Assembly (NCBI GenBank): GCA_014058105.1
Contig: JACGCM010001948.1
Coordinates: 4,712,001 to 4,776,000 of the forward strand
DNA: 64,000 nt
Direction: 5' to 3'
DNA from: Kingdonia uniflora
Taxonomy: Eukaryota; Streptophyta; Magnoliopsida; Ranunculales; Circaeasteraceae
The translations under genes were made by a program, and so were the position numbers. Positions 9,815 to 20,800 of the stretch are shown here, one piece after another (position 1 is the first letter of the stretch; the number at the start of each line of letters is the position of its first letter). Below the pieces are notes generated by a model that saw only the letters and a program-made list of their open reading frames with translations, was not told the origin of the DNA and ran no database searches.

Positions 9815-12420
9815 TTACGGAATAAAGACGTCAAGTTTATACAAATATGAGGCATTAACTAAAATCAACAACAAAATATCATTCAAAATTTGTCTACAAG
9901 CCTTTCTAGATGCAAATTTGCCAATTATACTTTTATAATCAAGATTTTGTGACAAATCTTTTTCTATAGACATCATTGCTAATCCATTTAGTTTTTCTTG
10001 TAACATAGTCGACCGCAAGTAAGATTTTAGTATTTTTAGTTTTGAAAAACTTCTTTCTCCAGATGTGACTATAACCGGTATCGTTAATAATATTCTATAA
10101 GCAATACAAGCATTTGGAAAAGAATCAATTTTATTCAAGAAATTCAATATCTCCAAAGCGGCCTTTGTTTCTTTTGGTAACATCGTGTGTAAGGCTTTTA
10201 TTTCTCAGAACAAATCTTCTCCATCAACATCAGTTAAACTCTCATGCTTTAGAACCTTTTCAAGATTATCACAATGTGCACTTAAATGACTATCATCTAA
10301 TGAATTTAACTTATCAAAACTAAACAAAAATCCAAAGATATTCTCATATTCTTGATATTGTTCAAACCTAATATGCAATGAACCAAGAAATTGATCAATA
10401 ATAAAATTATAATAATGTTTTCTAAATAAATCTTTAGGTGAATCCGGAACTAGTGCTGGTGTTTAATGATTTACATTCTCATCAAAATGATTTTTTCTAC
10501 GAATAATACATTTTTCAACAAATATAAGATTAATATCCATTTTATTAGCAATTTCTTTAGCAGTAGCTATGGCATCTTCAAACCTCGTTGTTCTATATGT
10601 TATAATATATCCTCGCAACCATTTTATTTGCTCAATAGCAATGTCCAAAGGCATGTCTTTAGCTTGTAACTTTTTACTAACTAAGTTAACAACGTATAAT
10701 ATATCATACCAAATAATCATACTTACTAAAAACTCAAAATTGCCTAGTTCATGTTTCGCTAATGAATTAGCTTCACTACTTATTTTTGAGTCTTTATATT
10801 TAGCTAAATCAAGTAAAGCATCTATAATTTCATGAGTTTGATAACGTATTACTTTTACGCTAGCTATGTGACTTTCCCAACGTGTAGCCGAATGAGATTT
10901 GATAGTTAAACCGGATCCGATATTATTTTTCAAAATATCTTATCGCTTTGTCGAAGAAGAAAATATGGTATAAATACGTTGTACAACTTTAAAAAATCTC
11001 TTACTTTACTAGAACAATTTGCAATATCACAAAGTGACAAGTTTAGACTATGACAACCGCATGAAACATATAAAGCTCTAGGATTTATGTTTAGTAATCG
11101 TTTTTGAACACCTTGGTGTTTTCCTTTCATATTAGAACCATTATCATTCCCTTGCCCTCTAACATCATAAATACTAAGATCAAACATCTTTAGTACATCT
11201 TCAACTCTTCAAAAAGTCATTTTTCCCGATGTATCATGTATTTGTAAAAATTCTAAGAAATACTCTACTATTCTTACGGGACTCGTCAACACGTCTACAC
11301 ATCGTAATATCAAAGACATTTGTTCTTTATGGCTAGACTCCCGAGTATAATCTAAAATTACCGAAAAATATTTTGCTTTCTTAATAGTTTGAATGATCGC
11401 ACTCTTCATTTCGGATGATAAAATAATAATCAATTCATTTTGAATTTTATGAGTCAAATAATGATTATGAATGGTTTTTATAGATTTGTTATGCGGATTC
11501 TTACTTGTTTGAAAACGATGAATATGTTCCTTTATTACTGGATCCCATTCTCCAATCATTTCTATTAAGCTTAAAAAAATTCCATTATTTTCTTCATAAA
11601 TTTTCTCACTTTTTCCACGAAATGCTAAGTTTTACTTACCAAGATATTTTACTACATAAATTATTCTACACATTACCGCCTTACAATATTCTTTTTCTTT
11701 GTTAATTTGGTTCTGAAGATCTTTATCAATTGTTTGATTTGATTCTAATCTCGTTCTTAATTCAATCCAATCAGTCATGCACATGATATATTCATTACTC
11801 AACTCATGTTATTTAAGCCTAACACTAAGATGTATCCAATCTTTAAATCCTTTATTTACAAAATTACCTACTCGTAGTCCTTTAGCAAATAACTTACAAC
11901 AAAAATAATAAACTTTATTCGTATCTTGTGAATAAACAAGCCACTTTCTATCATGTTTTTCACCGTTCCGTAGATAACGAGTATAATGTGTTGAAGAGAA
12001 ACGTTTTCCAATTCCATCTTTAGGGCCTTTTTCAAATGTTGTATCTCGTGGATAACCATTTATTACTAATTCATCTATAGAGTTTTGGGTAAAATTATCT
12101 CAATTCATTGGGTCATAAATGTTTATAGTATTTGGTTGTTCATTATTATTTAAACCAACATTTACATTACTATTCAATCCAATATCAATATTTTCGCTTT
12201 CATTACAATTCAAACCAACATTTACATTGTCATTCAAACCGACATCAACATTTTCACTTTCATTACAATCCAAAGCAACATTTATATTATCATTCAATCC
12301 TACATTTTCATGACCTAAGCTTTCTACATTGTCCGGGGATTTATAAATAAATTTTTTCATCGCTCCTCGTTGACTTTGTATGAATTTAGCGTCTATTATC
12401 TTCCTTTTTTTTCTTATCAT
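9815..12420 (-). pseudogene. hAT-type transposase (TTF zinc-finger / ZMYM1-like), broken into several frames
   Basis: Minus-strand pieces, in order from 12420: a basic start and Asn-rich repeats (12420-12100); a TTF-type zinc-finger region with RYLRNGEKHDRKWLVYSQDT and a FCCKLF segment (12059-11868); the catalytic-domain start (11559-11209, including YFSVILDYTRESSHKEQ); a block resembling the family G-Q-G-Y-D-x-x-S-N-M, here GQGNDNGSNM, plus CHSLNLSL (11187-10930); a helical insertion region (10933-10463); and the hAT C-terminal dimerisation domain with VTSGERSFSKLKILKSYLRS (10183-9815). The frames are separated by stops and frameshifts (for example near 11209, 10930 and 10463). The gene is dead but nearly full length. 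Plant hAT transposases of this class usually have about 700-800 residues. Confidence 0.85.
12119..12325 (-). repeat. Imperfect tandem repeat within the transposase N-terminus
   Basis: The minus-strand protein repeats a unit of about 23 residues (NVGLNDN-I/V-NV-x-LxCNESEN-V/I-D) nearly three times. The matching DNA repeats about every 66-72 bp across 12119-12325. Such Asn/Glu repeats lie ahead of the zinc finger. Confidence 0.7.
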
Positions 12421-12425
12421 TTCCG

Positions 12426-13131
12426 CTTAATTGTTTATGAGGCATTTTATGCTAAAATCTAGAAATTAAATACTAAATCAAGTAAATATATTAATAGAAT
12501 AACAAATTAGCAAATAATAATAGTTAATAGATATAGATCATCAAAGAGAGAGCAATTATGGATTGAGGGCTGAGGGCAGTCAGGAGAGCAAAGTATAATT
12601 TTTGTGTCTTGACTGTAGTCTTGATTGAATTCTTAAAAAAACCTCAAATTTTAGAAACAATGAAGTTGAACCCTTAATTTTGGAAGTTGGAACTTAGAAG
12701 CGCACAATCGAAGACCTTCAAACCGAGAGAGAAAGAGAGAAAGAGAGAGCAATTGATTATTGAGTAAACAAAACCATTAAACCAATTAACCAAGAACTAG
12801 CCGTTATTGCCGTGTATGGAGAGAAGAGAGATGAAAGAAATTTTTTTTTTCTAAAAACAAGAGAGACAGAAACAGAGAGTCTGAGAGTGATTGGAATTTG
12901 GAAAGAGAATGAGAGAGAGAAAGTGATAGGAAAGGCTAGTAGTCTAGTAGTTGGGGCTGTTGGGCTGGCTTTTAGTTGGCCCAATTCCTAAATCAAAACT
13001 GGGTTGGGCACTTGGGCTTTATATAAATTTTTTATTTTTTTTAGGGTTGAAGCAATTTTGGTTTTCTTGGGCCCTTTTGCCCTTGGGCCCTGTGCCGTCA
13101 CACACCTTGCACACCTCAAGGGCTGGCCCTT
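12426..13131. other. Non-coding 5' side of the hAT element
   Basis: This is the region upstream of the minus-strand transposase start, out to the right inverted repeat. It contains purine-rich GAGA stretches (12728-12750, 12860-12925) and GGGCC-rich subterminal sequence (13060-13095). No additional gene is seen. Confidence 0.4.
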
Positions 13132-13271
13132 CCCCAACAGTGCGTTGCAATTCCAAGACAAAAAAATTTACATCAACAAATCCATCATTCTATTTGTCAG
13201 ACAGACTTTTCAAATTCCATATACCAAGCTCGAGTGGGAACTTCTAAACTTAAGACACCAGTGCCTTTAGT

Positions 13272-13284
13272 TGAGAGGGGGCAA
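13272..13284 (+). other. Polypurine tract (PPT)-like site before LTR
   Basis: The sequence TGAGAGGGGGCAA lies immediately before a TGTAAAGACC LTR start. Position and composition match a plus-strand primer site of a Ty3 element whose body lies to the left. Confidence 0.6.
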
Positions 13285-13285
13285 T

Positions 13286-13811
13286 TGTAAAGACCTACCC
13301 CTCCAGCTAGGTAAACAATGAACTAGTACCATGCCAGATTCATGCAACATACACGTAACATACAACTTGTTAGCAGTAATACCTGGACCACGAACTGAGG
13401 AAGAACGTGACTCGAGCACTCCAAATAAAATATAATGAGTCAAGGACACCCGTCTCCCACGAACTAGCAGTTTAAGGAATAACTCCCACTTTCCCCCATT
13501 CCAGGAGAACGTGCTAACACAAACAAACAAACAAACAAACAAACTAAAGATGAGGTCTATAAAAGAGGTAAGATACATAGGAGAAGGGGGCCAAGTTTTT
13601 CTAGCTAAAAGATCGCAAATTGTAATCAAGATAATTCGATGTCAAACAATAAAATCAATTTTCACTATTTCTTCAAGCTGAGGTCGTGGTTTTTACCTAT
13701 TCAGAGGTTTCCACGCTAAACACCTGCGTCAATTTATATTACTTATTATTAATTGTGTCACAGGCAAATTTGGTGTAAGAGATCATTCGAGCTATGAAAT
13801 TTGGCCCTTAC
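13286..13811 (+). repeat. LTR followed by a primer-binding-like site
   Basis: The stretch begins TGTAAAGACC after a polypurine tract. It contains a TATA-like CTATAAAAGAGG at 13557-13568 and shares a 3' block with the next LTR (GTCGTGG, then TTTTACC, TTCA, AGG and CCACGCTAAA, 13684-13720). It ends near CCCTTACG at 13811. It is followed by CGCCGTCTGTGGGA, which resembles the plant Ty3 primer-binding word TGGCGCCGTCTGTGGGA with its first bases changed. A tract of (CAAA)n lies at 13519-13543. Boundaries are tentative. Confidence 0.55.
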
Positions 13812-13888
13812 GCCGTCTGTGGGACATGTTACTCCAAGATCAAGATTTGGTTAATTTTGACAAACATATTACAAATCTTATTTGATCG

Positions 13889-14486
13889 ATGTTACAAATC
13901 TGCTAGAGTACATTTCTTTTTTCGGTCTGTGGTGACTTATTTCCAATACTCCGACCTGCTACAATAACTTCGAACTACTATAGCTACAGTACTTTGAATA
14001 GTAACAGCTACATTAACCCGAACTGCTGCAGTAATCCGATCTGCTACAGTACTTCGACCTCGTCAACAAACACGTGGCAATTTATAACACATTATGGAGC
14101 GGTTACAAGGAAGAAGAGTTACTCAAGCCATTACTCGACCATTATGAAGACTCATCAAGTTCACATATTGTAACGTTTATCATTAAAACAATAACGGTCA
14201 TATTATAAGACCTATAAATAAGACTAGATAACTACGAATTATGGAGGCTGCTCTGAGAATCTCTAAGAGATCATTTATACATCTTTATCTCTCTCTTTGT
14301 AATAGCTAACAGTCTAAATATACCTCTCTCTCTTTCTAAAATCTTCAGGAGAGGTCGTGGTTTTTAACCCATTCAAGGGTTTTCCACGCTAAATCTAGTG
14401 TTGTTTGTTTCCTGTTCATAACTAAACATACTAGATTTCAAAGGTGTAAAACGCTATCTTCGTGCAATACGAAAATAGGCTATTAC
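13889..14486 (+). repeat. Related LTR (probably solo or truncated) upstream of RAD23
   Basis: The stretch shares with the LTR at 47586-48175 the words TATTATAAGACCTATAAATAAGAC (TATA region, 14201-14226; 47879-47903), CTAAATCTAGT/CTAAACTTCGT after a CACGCTAAA-type block, and the terminus AGGCTATTACA (14476-14486; 48165-48175). The 3' end is clear. The 5' end is uncertain and 13889 is a guess at a TG start. No target duplication was found. It ends about 390 bp upstream of the RAD23 start codon. Confidence 0.6.
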
Positions 14487-14790
14487 ACGGTCATTTGGGC
14501 GGCATTGGTCACGACACATAGTTAAAATTATGCAGGGTCTTCGACTACCAACCGGTCTTGTGTTAATGAGGCGATGACTTAGACCGGTCGCTTACCCAAA
14601 TGTAGATATGGGTGAAACTGAACTCTTGTATTAATGGGATTGCTGGTGTTTATGATCGGCAAAAAGAAAATATATCTCAAGAAAGTCATCAGGTTTCCGA
14701 TAATTAAGCTTCATCGAGATACTAAACAAATCGTAGAATACAAATCCTAGGAGCACAGTAACAATAGTGTATATTACATCAGAGTCCTAG

Positions 14791-14834
14791 CTGTCTCTCT
14801 CTAAAGCTCTCCCTCTCTCTCTCTCTCTCTCTCT
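14791..14834 (+). promoter_or_regulatory. Pyrimidine-rich (CT)n patch in the RAD23 leader
   Basis: A nearly pure CT tract lies 41-85 bp upstream of the RAD23 ATG. Pyrimidine patches of this kind are a known plant core-promoter and leader feature. Its use here is inferred from position only. Confidence 0.5.
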
Positions 14835-14845
14835 AGTGAAACACT

Positions 14846-14873
14846 AAGGTCGAAGGTCGAAGGTCGAAGGTCG
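14846..14873 (+). repeat. Four perfect heptamer repeats just before the RAD23 start codon
   Basis: AAGGTCG is repeated four times without error, ending two bases before the ATG at 14876. It lies in the predicted 5' UTR. Confidence 0.9.
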
Positions 14874-14875
14874 AG

Positions 14876-17800
14876 ATGAAGGTGAACGTGAAGACGCTTA
14901 AGGGGTCTCACTTCGAGATCCAAGTCAATCCCCAAGACACGGTATTCTCTCTATCGATCGATTAGGGTTTTGTTTGATGTGGGAATTAGGGTTTGTAGGA
15001 GGTAATTGGTTCGTTATGTATGTTTTGATTGTGTTTAAGTAGATTGGTAATTGTGAGTTGTAAGTTATTGATCCGTTAAAGATAGTGTTTTTAGGGTGGA
15101 ACCCGATTGGGGTTTTGTTTGAATTGAGTTAGTAATTTGGGGAAGACGCGAAATTTGTTTAGTAAATTTTGGAGTTCACTGAGAACTCACTCTTGATTGA
15201 CTTTCATCCATTTGTTCTCATAATTACAGCCTAATCATAAAACCCCGGATCATAATTAGGATAACGCTGTTCAATTTACTATGTCGTTGCAATCAAATAC
15301 TCGAGGTTATGGGAAGGGAAGTACTAATTACTAACAACCTCAAAATCCCTTAGAGGAAGATGGTACAAGGAGGTAGCCAGCGGTCTTGAGTAAATGGAGG
15401 AGTCGATATCTTTTGGTGTAAACCGTTTGTTTGCATGTTTTGGACTTGGATTGGTAAAGGGTCAGAACACAATCCAATAGGAATTCTTATATTACGCTGA
15501 GTCTCTTTGAGAAAGATTTAGGTTACACTATAGAGATTGTGGGCAATCATACCCATGTCAATGGGAGTTGATATGTGGTCTGATCTTATTCAGATCCTCC
15601 TTTTGGTCATGTAGAGATTTTTAATATGGACATATACGCCTGAAAGTTTATTTAGTAATATGGTTCTTGACCTGGGCAACTGCACTAGGTAATATGCTAA
15701 TTGTAAGCGTAGTCCTAGTGAGTATAAGCGCTACATGTGCCATAGTGGTGGGGATTTACCTTTGTTACATTTCCGTTTTCACTACTCTTTCTTCATTGAT
15801 TACACTAGCGTAAGATGGGGGATATGTGAAGTTCAGTTGCTGCTCTGAAATGCAGTTGGACTATTGATAATCCGTAGGACTTGGTTCCTAAGGAGACATT
15901 CCTTTTACCATCCTTTGGACAGGCAAGCGCTGTGATTACTTGGTAGCTACTTCAAATGATTATAACAATGAAGGTGGCTTTAAGGGGCTATTCTTCGATG
16001 ATTTTTAGGCTAGATGGAACAGGATAGCGGGAGAGCGAAGTGCATGCTTTGTTCCACCCAAAGATCGGGGGCGGTGGGTGCTTACTGAGGTGGAGTATGT
16101 CAAACCTTTTTTTCCCTAAAGACTACTATTGCATCATTTTTTTTAAGTGAATTAATGATATGAGTACAAAACATAACTCATAAGAATTAATGAAATAAGT
16201 CCATTAAAATCAATTCCTAAAAAAAAGCCTATTTCTTAATAAAATGCAACCAAACCAGACTTGTAGCCTAGACAATCAAGGCAATTTTTGTGATTGAAGG
16301 AAATCCCGAGAGCCTTTTTGGAGTAAAAGGGAAGATTTTATCTCAAAGTTTCCTTGTTGGGGAGAAAAAAGCCTTATTCCCTGTCTCTAAAACACAATTC
16401 CATAAAAAAGAACCTATTCAAACATCTTAGACAGTTTAGGTCGACTGCTACCTCCATCATTTCTGTCATCAGCTCCGCTAAGGGGCCACGAATCTGCACA
16501 GCCCGAGGTTTCCTAGTTTTTTCCCCCTGATGGTGCCTCTTTGCTAACTCTTCTTGTCTGATCTCAAATCTGGTTAAAGGCTGCTTGCCTTCGAGGCCGT
16601 TAAACCATTCTTGGGATCCTCCGAGTTACTAATTTTAGCAACTTTTGTCTCGCAATAATCCTTATTTGATCATTTACACATTGAGTCCAATGTTCATGTC
16701 TGGAAGATGTTGATTCGAACTGAATTCTGATTCTGGAATTGTTTGTGACGGCTGAACTCCAATTCTGTGATTGTTTTGTGATGAAACGGATTGATCTGGA
16801 AACATATTACAGAACAATGGTTCAAGGCCTTTAACCCAAAAAAATAAATCGATTTCGACGATCATTTATATATATCCCCTTCAGCCATCAATGCACTGTC
16901 ACTATCATAGAGTAAATGTATGAGTTTAAAGTCCATAGTATCCCTGCTGGATGAGCAGATAATTAGCTTCACATGAGTTCCAAGTAAGGGCAGAGTTCTA
17001 TTTAAGTGTGTTTTTGATATACTTCGTTCTTGACAATTTATTTTGTTACAGAACTGGTTGGTGTTGCTTTTTATTGACTACCAAACGTTGGGAACATTTT
17101 TTTTTTTTTTTTTCATGCCTTTTTACTTTTTCGCTTTATTGTCCTAGAAAAGAAGCAATGTGCGAGAAACCAGGGGTGTAAGTGAGAATACGTTTGCTTT
17201 TTTATTTTTATGAAATGTTTGGATTGTGCACGGACACTTCATATAAAAACCAGGGGGAGGGGGTTTTCTTTAATAAGAGAAGATGGAGTCTTTGATACTA
17301 ATAATAATATTTTGCTCCCCTTTTTCTTTGATGTCTTCTCTTACATGTGATGCTGAGCACCTGCCACTGCTAGCTGGTCTCTTTGGGAAGAAAATATATT
17401 TGCTACCATATTATATTTTTAAATACTGTTCCATGCAGTACTGCGTATTTTCTTAAATGCTACGTGATACACACACTTCATATAAAATCCTCTCTAAACG
17501 TTTCGGACCGTCCAACACACTGAAACATTCCAATGAGTACTCCTTGCTTAGATCATAAAGATTTTAATGTATGTTTGAAGGTTCCATTTCTTTAGACATG
17601 TTACTGAATCCTACTAAGTTCTATTGTTGTGTCTATATTTGTTGTCATATGCTAATTAACATATGAATACATAGATGCAAGTTATATTCGTAGAGTATAA
17701 GAAGTGTAAGTCCCCACTATCATTCTAAGTGTAAGGCTGTATCCACATTTTCACTTATTTTGAGAGGACTGAGGTTTAAAGACCTCATCATATATGTCAA

Positions 17801-20800
17801 GTGGATTCTAAAATCGCAGCAGGAGCTTCCCAAAGAAGCCTGAACATTTCATGGATTTTTGCTTTGAGATGTCGCTGTATCCATTTAAATCAACAGTGAT
17901 AATCAATCTTCATCTTACTGTGACAGTTTTTTTTTCCACCTTCAATTTCCCTTTTATGATTGTTCCGATACTTCACACATGGTTATTTATCAGCTGCAAT
18001 TCTTCTAATGCTGATTTCTTGCTCATATACTTGTAACTTTTATGCAGGTTGCTGACGTGAAAAAAAATATAGAAGTAGTTCAAGGTGTGGATGTCTACCC
18101 GGCTGTATCACAAATGCTCATTCATCAGGGCAAAGTTCTCAAGGATGACACAACATTGGATGAAAACAAAGTTTCTGAAAATAGTTTTCTTGTAATTATG
18201 TTGACAAAGGTATGATCTGATACTCTTTGGTGTATTTCTTTTACATTATGTTCTTTTTGCGATTAGAAGTGAAGGATGGACGGTAGTGTGAGCTAGCTGG
18301 GTAAGTTATTGAGGTTGAGCTACAACATTTTTAGACTGAATCTTGGGAGTTAGCAAGGAGGAGAAGAGTTGGATTTTTGGAGTGATACGTTTAAAGTTTA
18401 ATATCAAGAGATTGTCATTTATATAGAACATGCAATACTTGCTATATTTCGTCTAAGCTTTAAATATGAAACGGCTAGCATGCACGGGAAATTCCATCAT
18501 GTGACTCGGAACCAATTATCATGGTGAAAGCATACTCTAGGTTGCTTGAATATGAAGCGACTAGCATGCACTGGAAATTCTGTCATGTGACCCGAAGCCA
18601 ATTGCCATGGCAAAAACATACTATAGGTGCTGGGTAGTCTAATAATCTCCGTAGTTGTAACACTCCCCATAGACACGGTTTGTAACTTGAAGTATTTTGC
18701 ACTAAAAAATATCCTGAGTGTCCTAAGAGTTCAAGGTTTAGCTTTAAATCTTGGTAACAAAGGGGGCAAGTTCTTCCGAAAAAAGTGTGAGACCACACCA
18801 TGGATGTATTTAACATCCAGAAAACTGCGAAATAAAATGCGTCCCAAGCCGAGATATCTTAAGTAACGCCTCGTCCCGGACCGTCGCAAGGAAAACTATA
18901 ACTGAAATCCTTTTTATCTGGCAATCTAGCATTAACTTGGAACCACGTGCATCCAAAGCACCTTTTACTAAAATCAAGGTGGTTGTATGGGAATCTAGAG
19001 TAATTAAAAACATAAAATATCATGAGTGTCTTAAGAGTTGCAACTTTAAAAACAAAAATCTCTTCCCTTGCCTGAAGTTGAAGTTTTAAGTAACTCATTA
19101 AAGGTTGGTAAAGGTCATTTAACTTTAAAAACTGACTCAGAATTTATTCCTCAACAAAGCTGGAGGGTCCCTAAAAATGTTTGAACTGTTGATAATGAGA
19201 CTGATAAAAAACAAGTCAGCGGAAGCGAACAATTTGATGAATAAATCAAGTATAAAATTCTTATTCACTCAAGAAATTAAGAATTTTTTTAATCTCTCCA
19301 ATAACAATTACTAAACCCTAGAGTAAGGACTTATTTTTTGTAGAATTAAGAGTCCTAACAATATTGGAAACTTGCCTAAAAGAAATTCCTTATTCCATCC
19401 AATTAAAATAATAACTTCATAACAATAAATAATAATTAAATATTAATAATTAAATAAATCTTAGAGGATATATATATATATAGGGAACCACCCTAGGAGA
19501 ATATACAGCCCACAACATATCAGACTCAAAGTCCTATAGAACACGGGCGTGGATGCAAAATTTCATTTCCTCTGTAGACTCTCAAATTAAGGTTTGGTTG
19601 GCTTATTGCTTATGCCATACTTTATCCACTACAGTCAAAATTCCAAATTTCCAAGTATATGATTTTTTCTTGGTTTTGTTTGCTCAAACTAGTGGCCCAC
19701 AAATCATTATAATACTACAATTTACATGAGGCATTTCCTTGTTAAGTAGGACTCTAATAGATTCATGGAAGTCATGCTGACTGGATTTTAAATCATTATA
19801 ATACTACAATTTACATGAGGCATTTCCTTGTTAAGTAGGACTCTAATAGACTCATGGAAGTCATGCTGACTGGATTTTCAGATCTCTAGGCAGATCTGTT
19901 CAGATGGTATTCAAAGGCTTAGCTTAAAAAAATTATATAATAAATTGTCTGTTAGATTATCATAAAAAAATCTGACTATCAGACTATCTACTTTATCATC
20001 TTCATTTGATTTTAGTCTGCTATACATTTTGCTCTTAGTTGATAATTATTACGGTCTCACTAATTCCTTTATTTGCCATACTTCAATAATTTCAGAGTAA
20101 AGGCTCTTCTAGTGGAGTTTCAACCACAATTGCTGCACCCGCAACTCCAGTAAGTTTGAACTTTAATCTATACATTTTGTAAAAACATTTTATGACTGCT
20201 CATTTCAATTTTCTTCTTGTCTCGCACATATTTTGACAAGTTATAAGCATTTCTTAAATTTCAGTTTAGTTTATGAAATAAACTTGTAAATCTACTTTTT
20301 TACGTAGGCCCCAGCTCCCACATCCGCTCCAATACCAACAACTCAAGCTCCTACTGCACCATTGGCACCGTGAGTTTGAGTTTTTGACATCTCTTTTTTG
20401 TTGTTTATTATTTAAAATGATTCTTCTATATATGATATATGCCACATTGTCCTTACTGCGCAGGCCATCATCTGCCCCTGCTCCTGTTGCCGCTGCCCTT
20501 CCCACAGTTGCTTCTCTGTAAGCTGTGATCTTAGTTTCTTACTTAGACTAATTAGATTTAAGAACACCCTTCGTGATTTATAGATAACTTCTATTTAGGT
20601 ATTTAACTTGTTATTGCCATTGATTCACTGTTGCATAATACATCACTGGTTAAATAACTTCCTTTTTTTTTTTTGTTATTGTCAATTATCTGTGTAGCGG
20701 CAGTGAAACAGATGTCTATGGTCAAGCAGCATCAAATCTTGTTGCAGGAAATCATTTTGAAGAAGCCATTCAACAAATACTTGATATGGGAGGTGGTAGT

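Larger units (their letters stand above)
9490..13131 (-). mobile_element. hAT transposon with perfect 8-bp target site duplication
   Basis: The octamer CCCCAACA occurs at 9482-9489 and again at 13132-13139, directly flanking imperfect terminal inverted repeats. The left end is CATGGCCGACCCTACC and the right end, read on the other strand, is AAGGGCCAGCCCTTGAGG. An 8-bp duplication is diagnostic of hAT elements, and the 3642-bp interval contains a minus-strand hAT transposase. Both ends are G/C-rich with repeated GGGCC words. The element lies inside the internal region of the Tat retrotransposon and therefore inserted later than it. Confidence 0.9.
1..13811 (+). mobile_element. Decayed Tat-type Ty3/gypsy LTR retrotransposon, cut by window start and interrupted by a hAT element
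   Basis: Pol remnants (reverse transcriptase, RNase H, integrase) run left to right from base 1 to about 3180. A long block of antisense ORFs follows (9267 down to 3448). A purine-rich tract lies at 13272-13284 and an LTR-like stretch begins TGTAAAGACC at 13286. A second RNase H-like domain and antisense ORFs downstream of pol are known features of the Tat clade. The 5' LTR and gag lie outside the window. A 3642-bp hAT element (9490-13131) sits in the internal region. That everything from 1 to 13811 is one element is an inference from order and orientation. The part between 8.6 kb and 13.2 kb is non-coding apart from the hAT and cannot be tied to the element independently. Confidence 0.55.
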
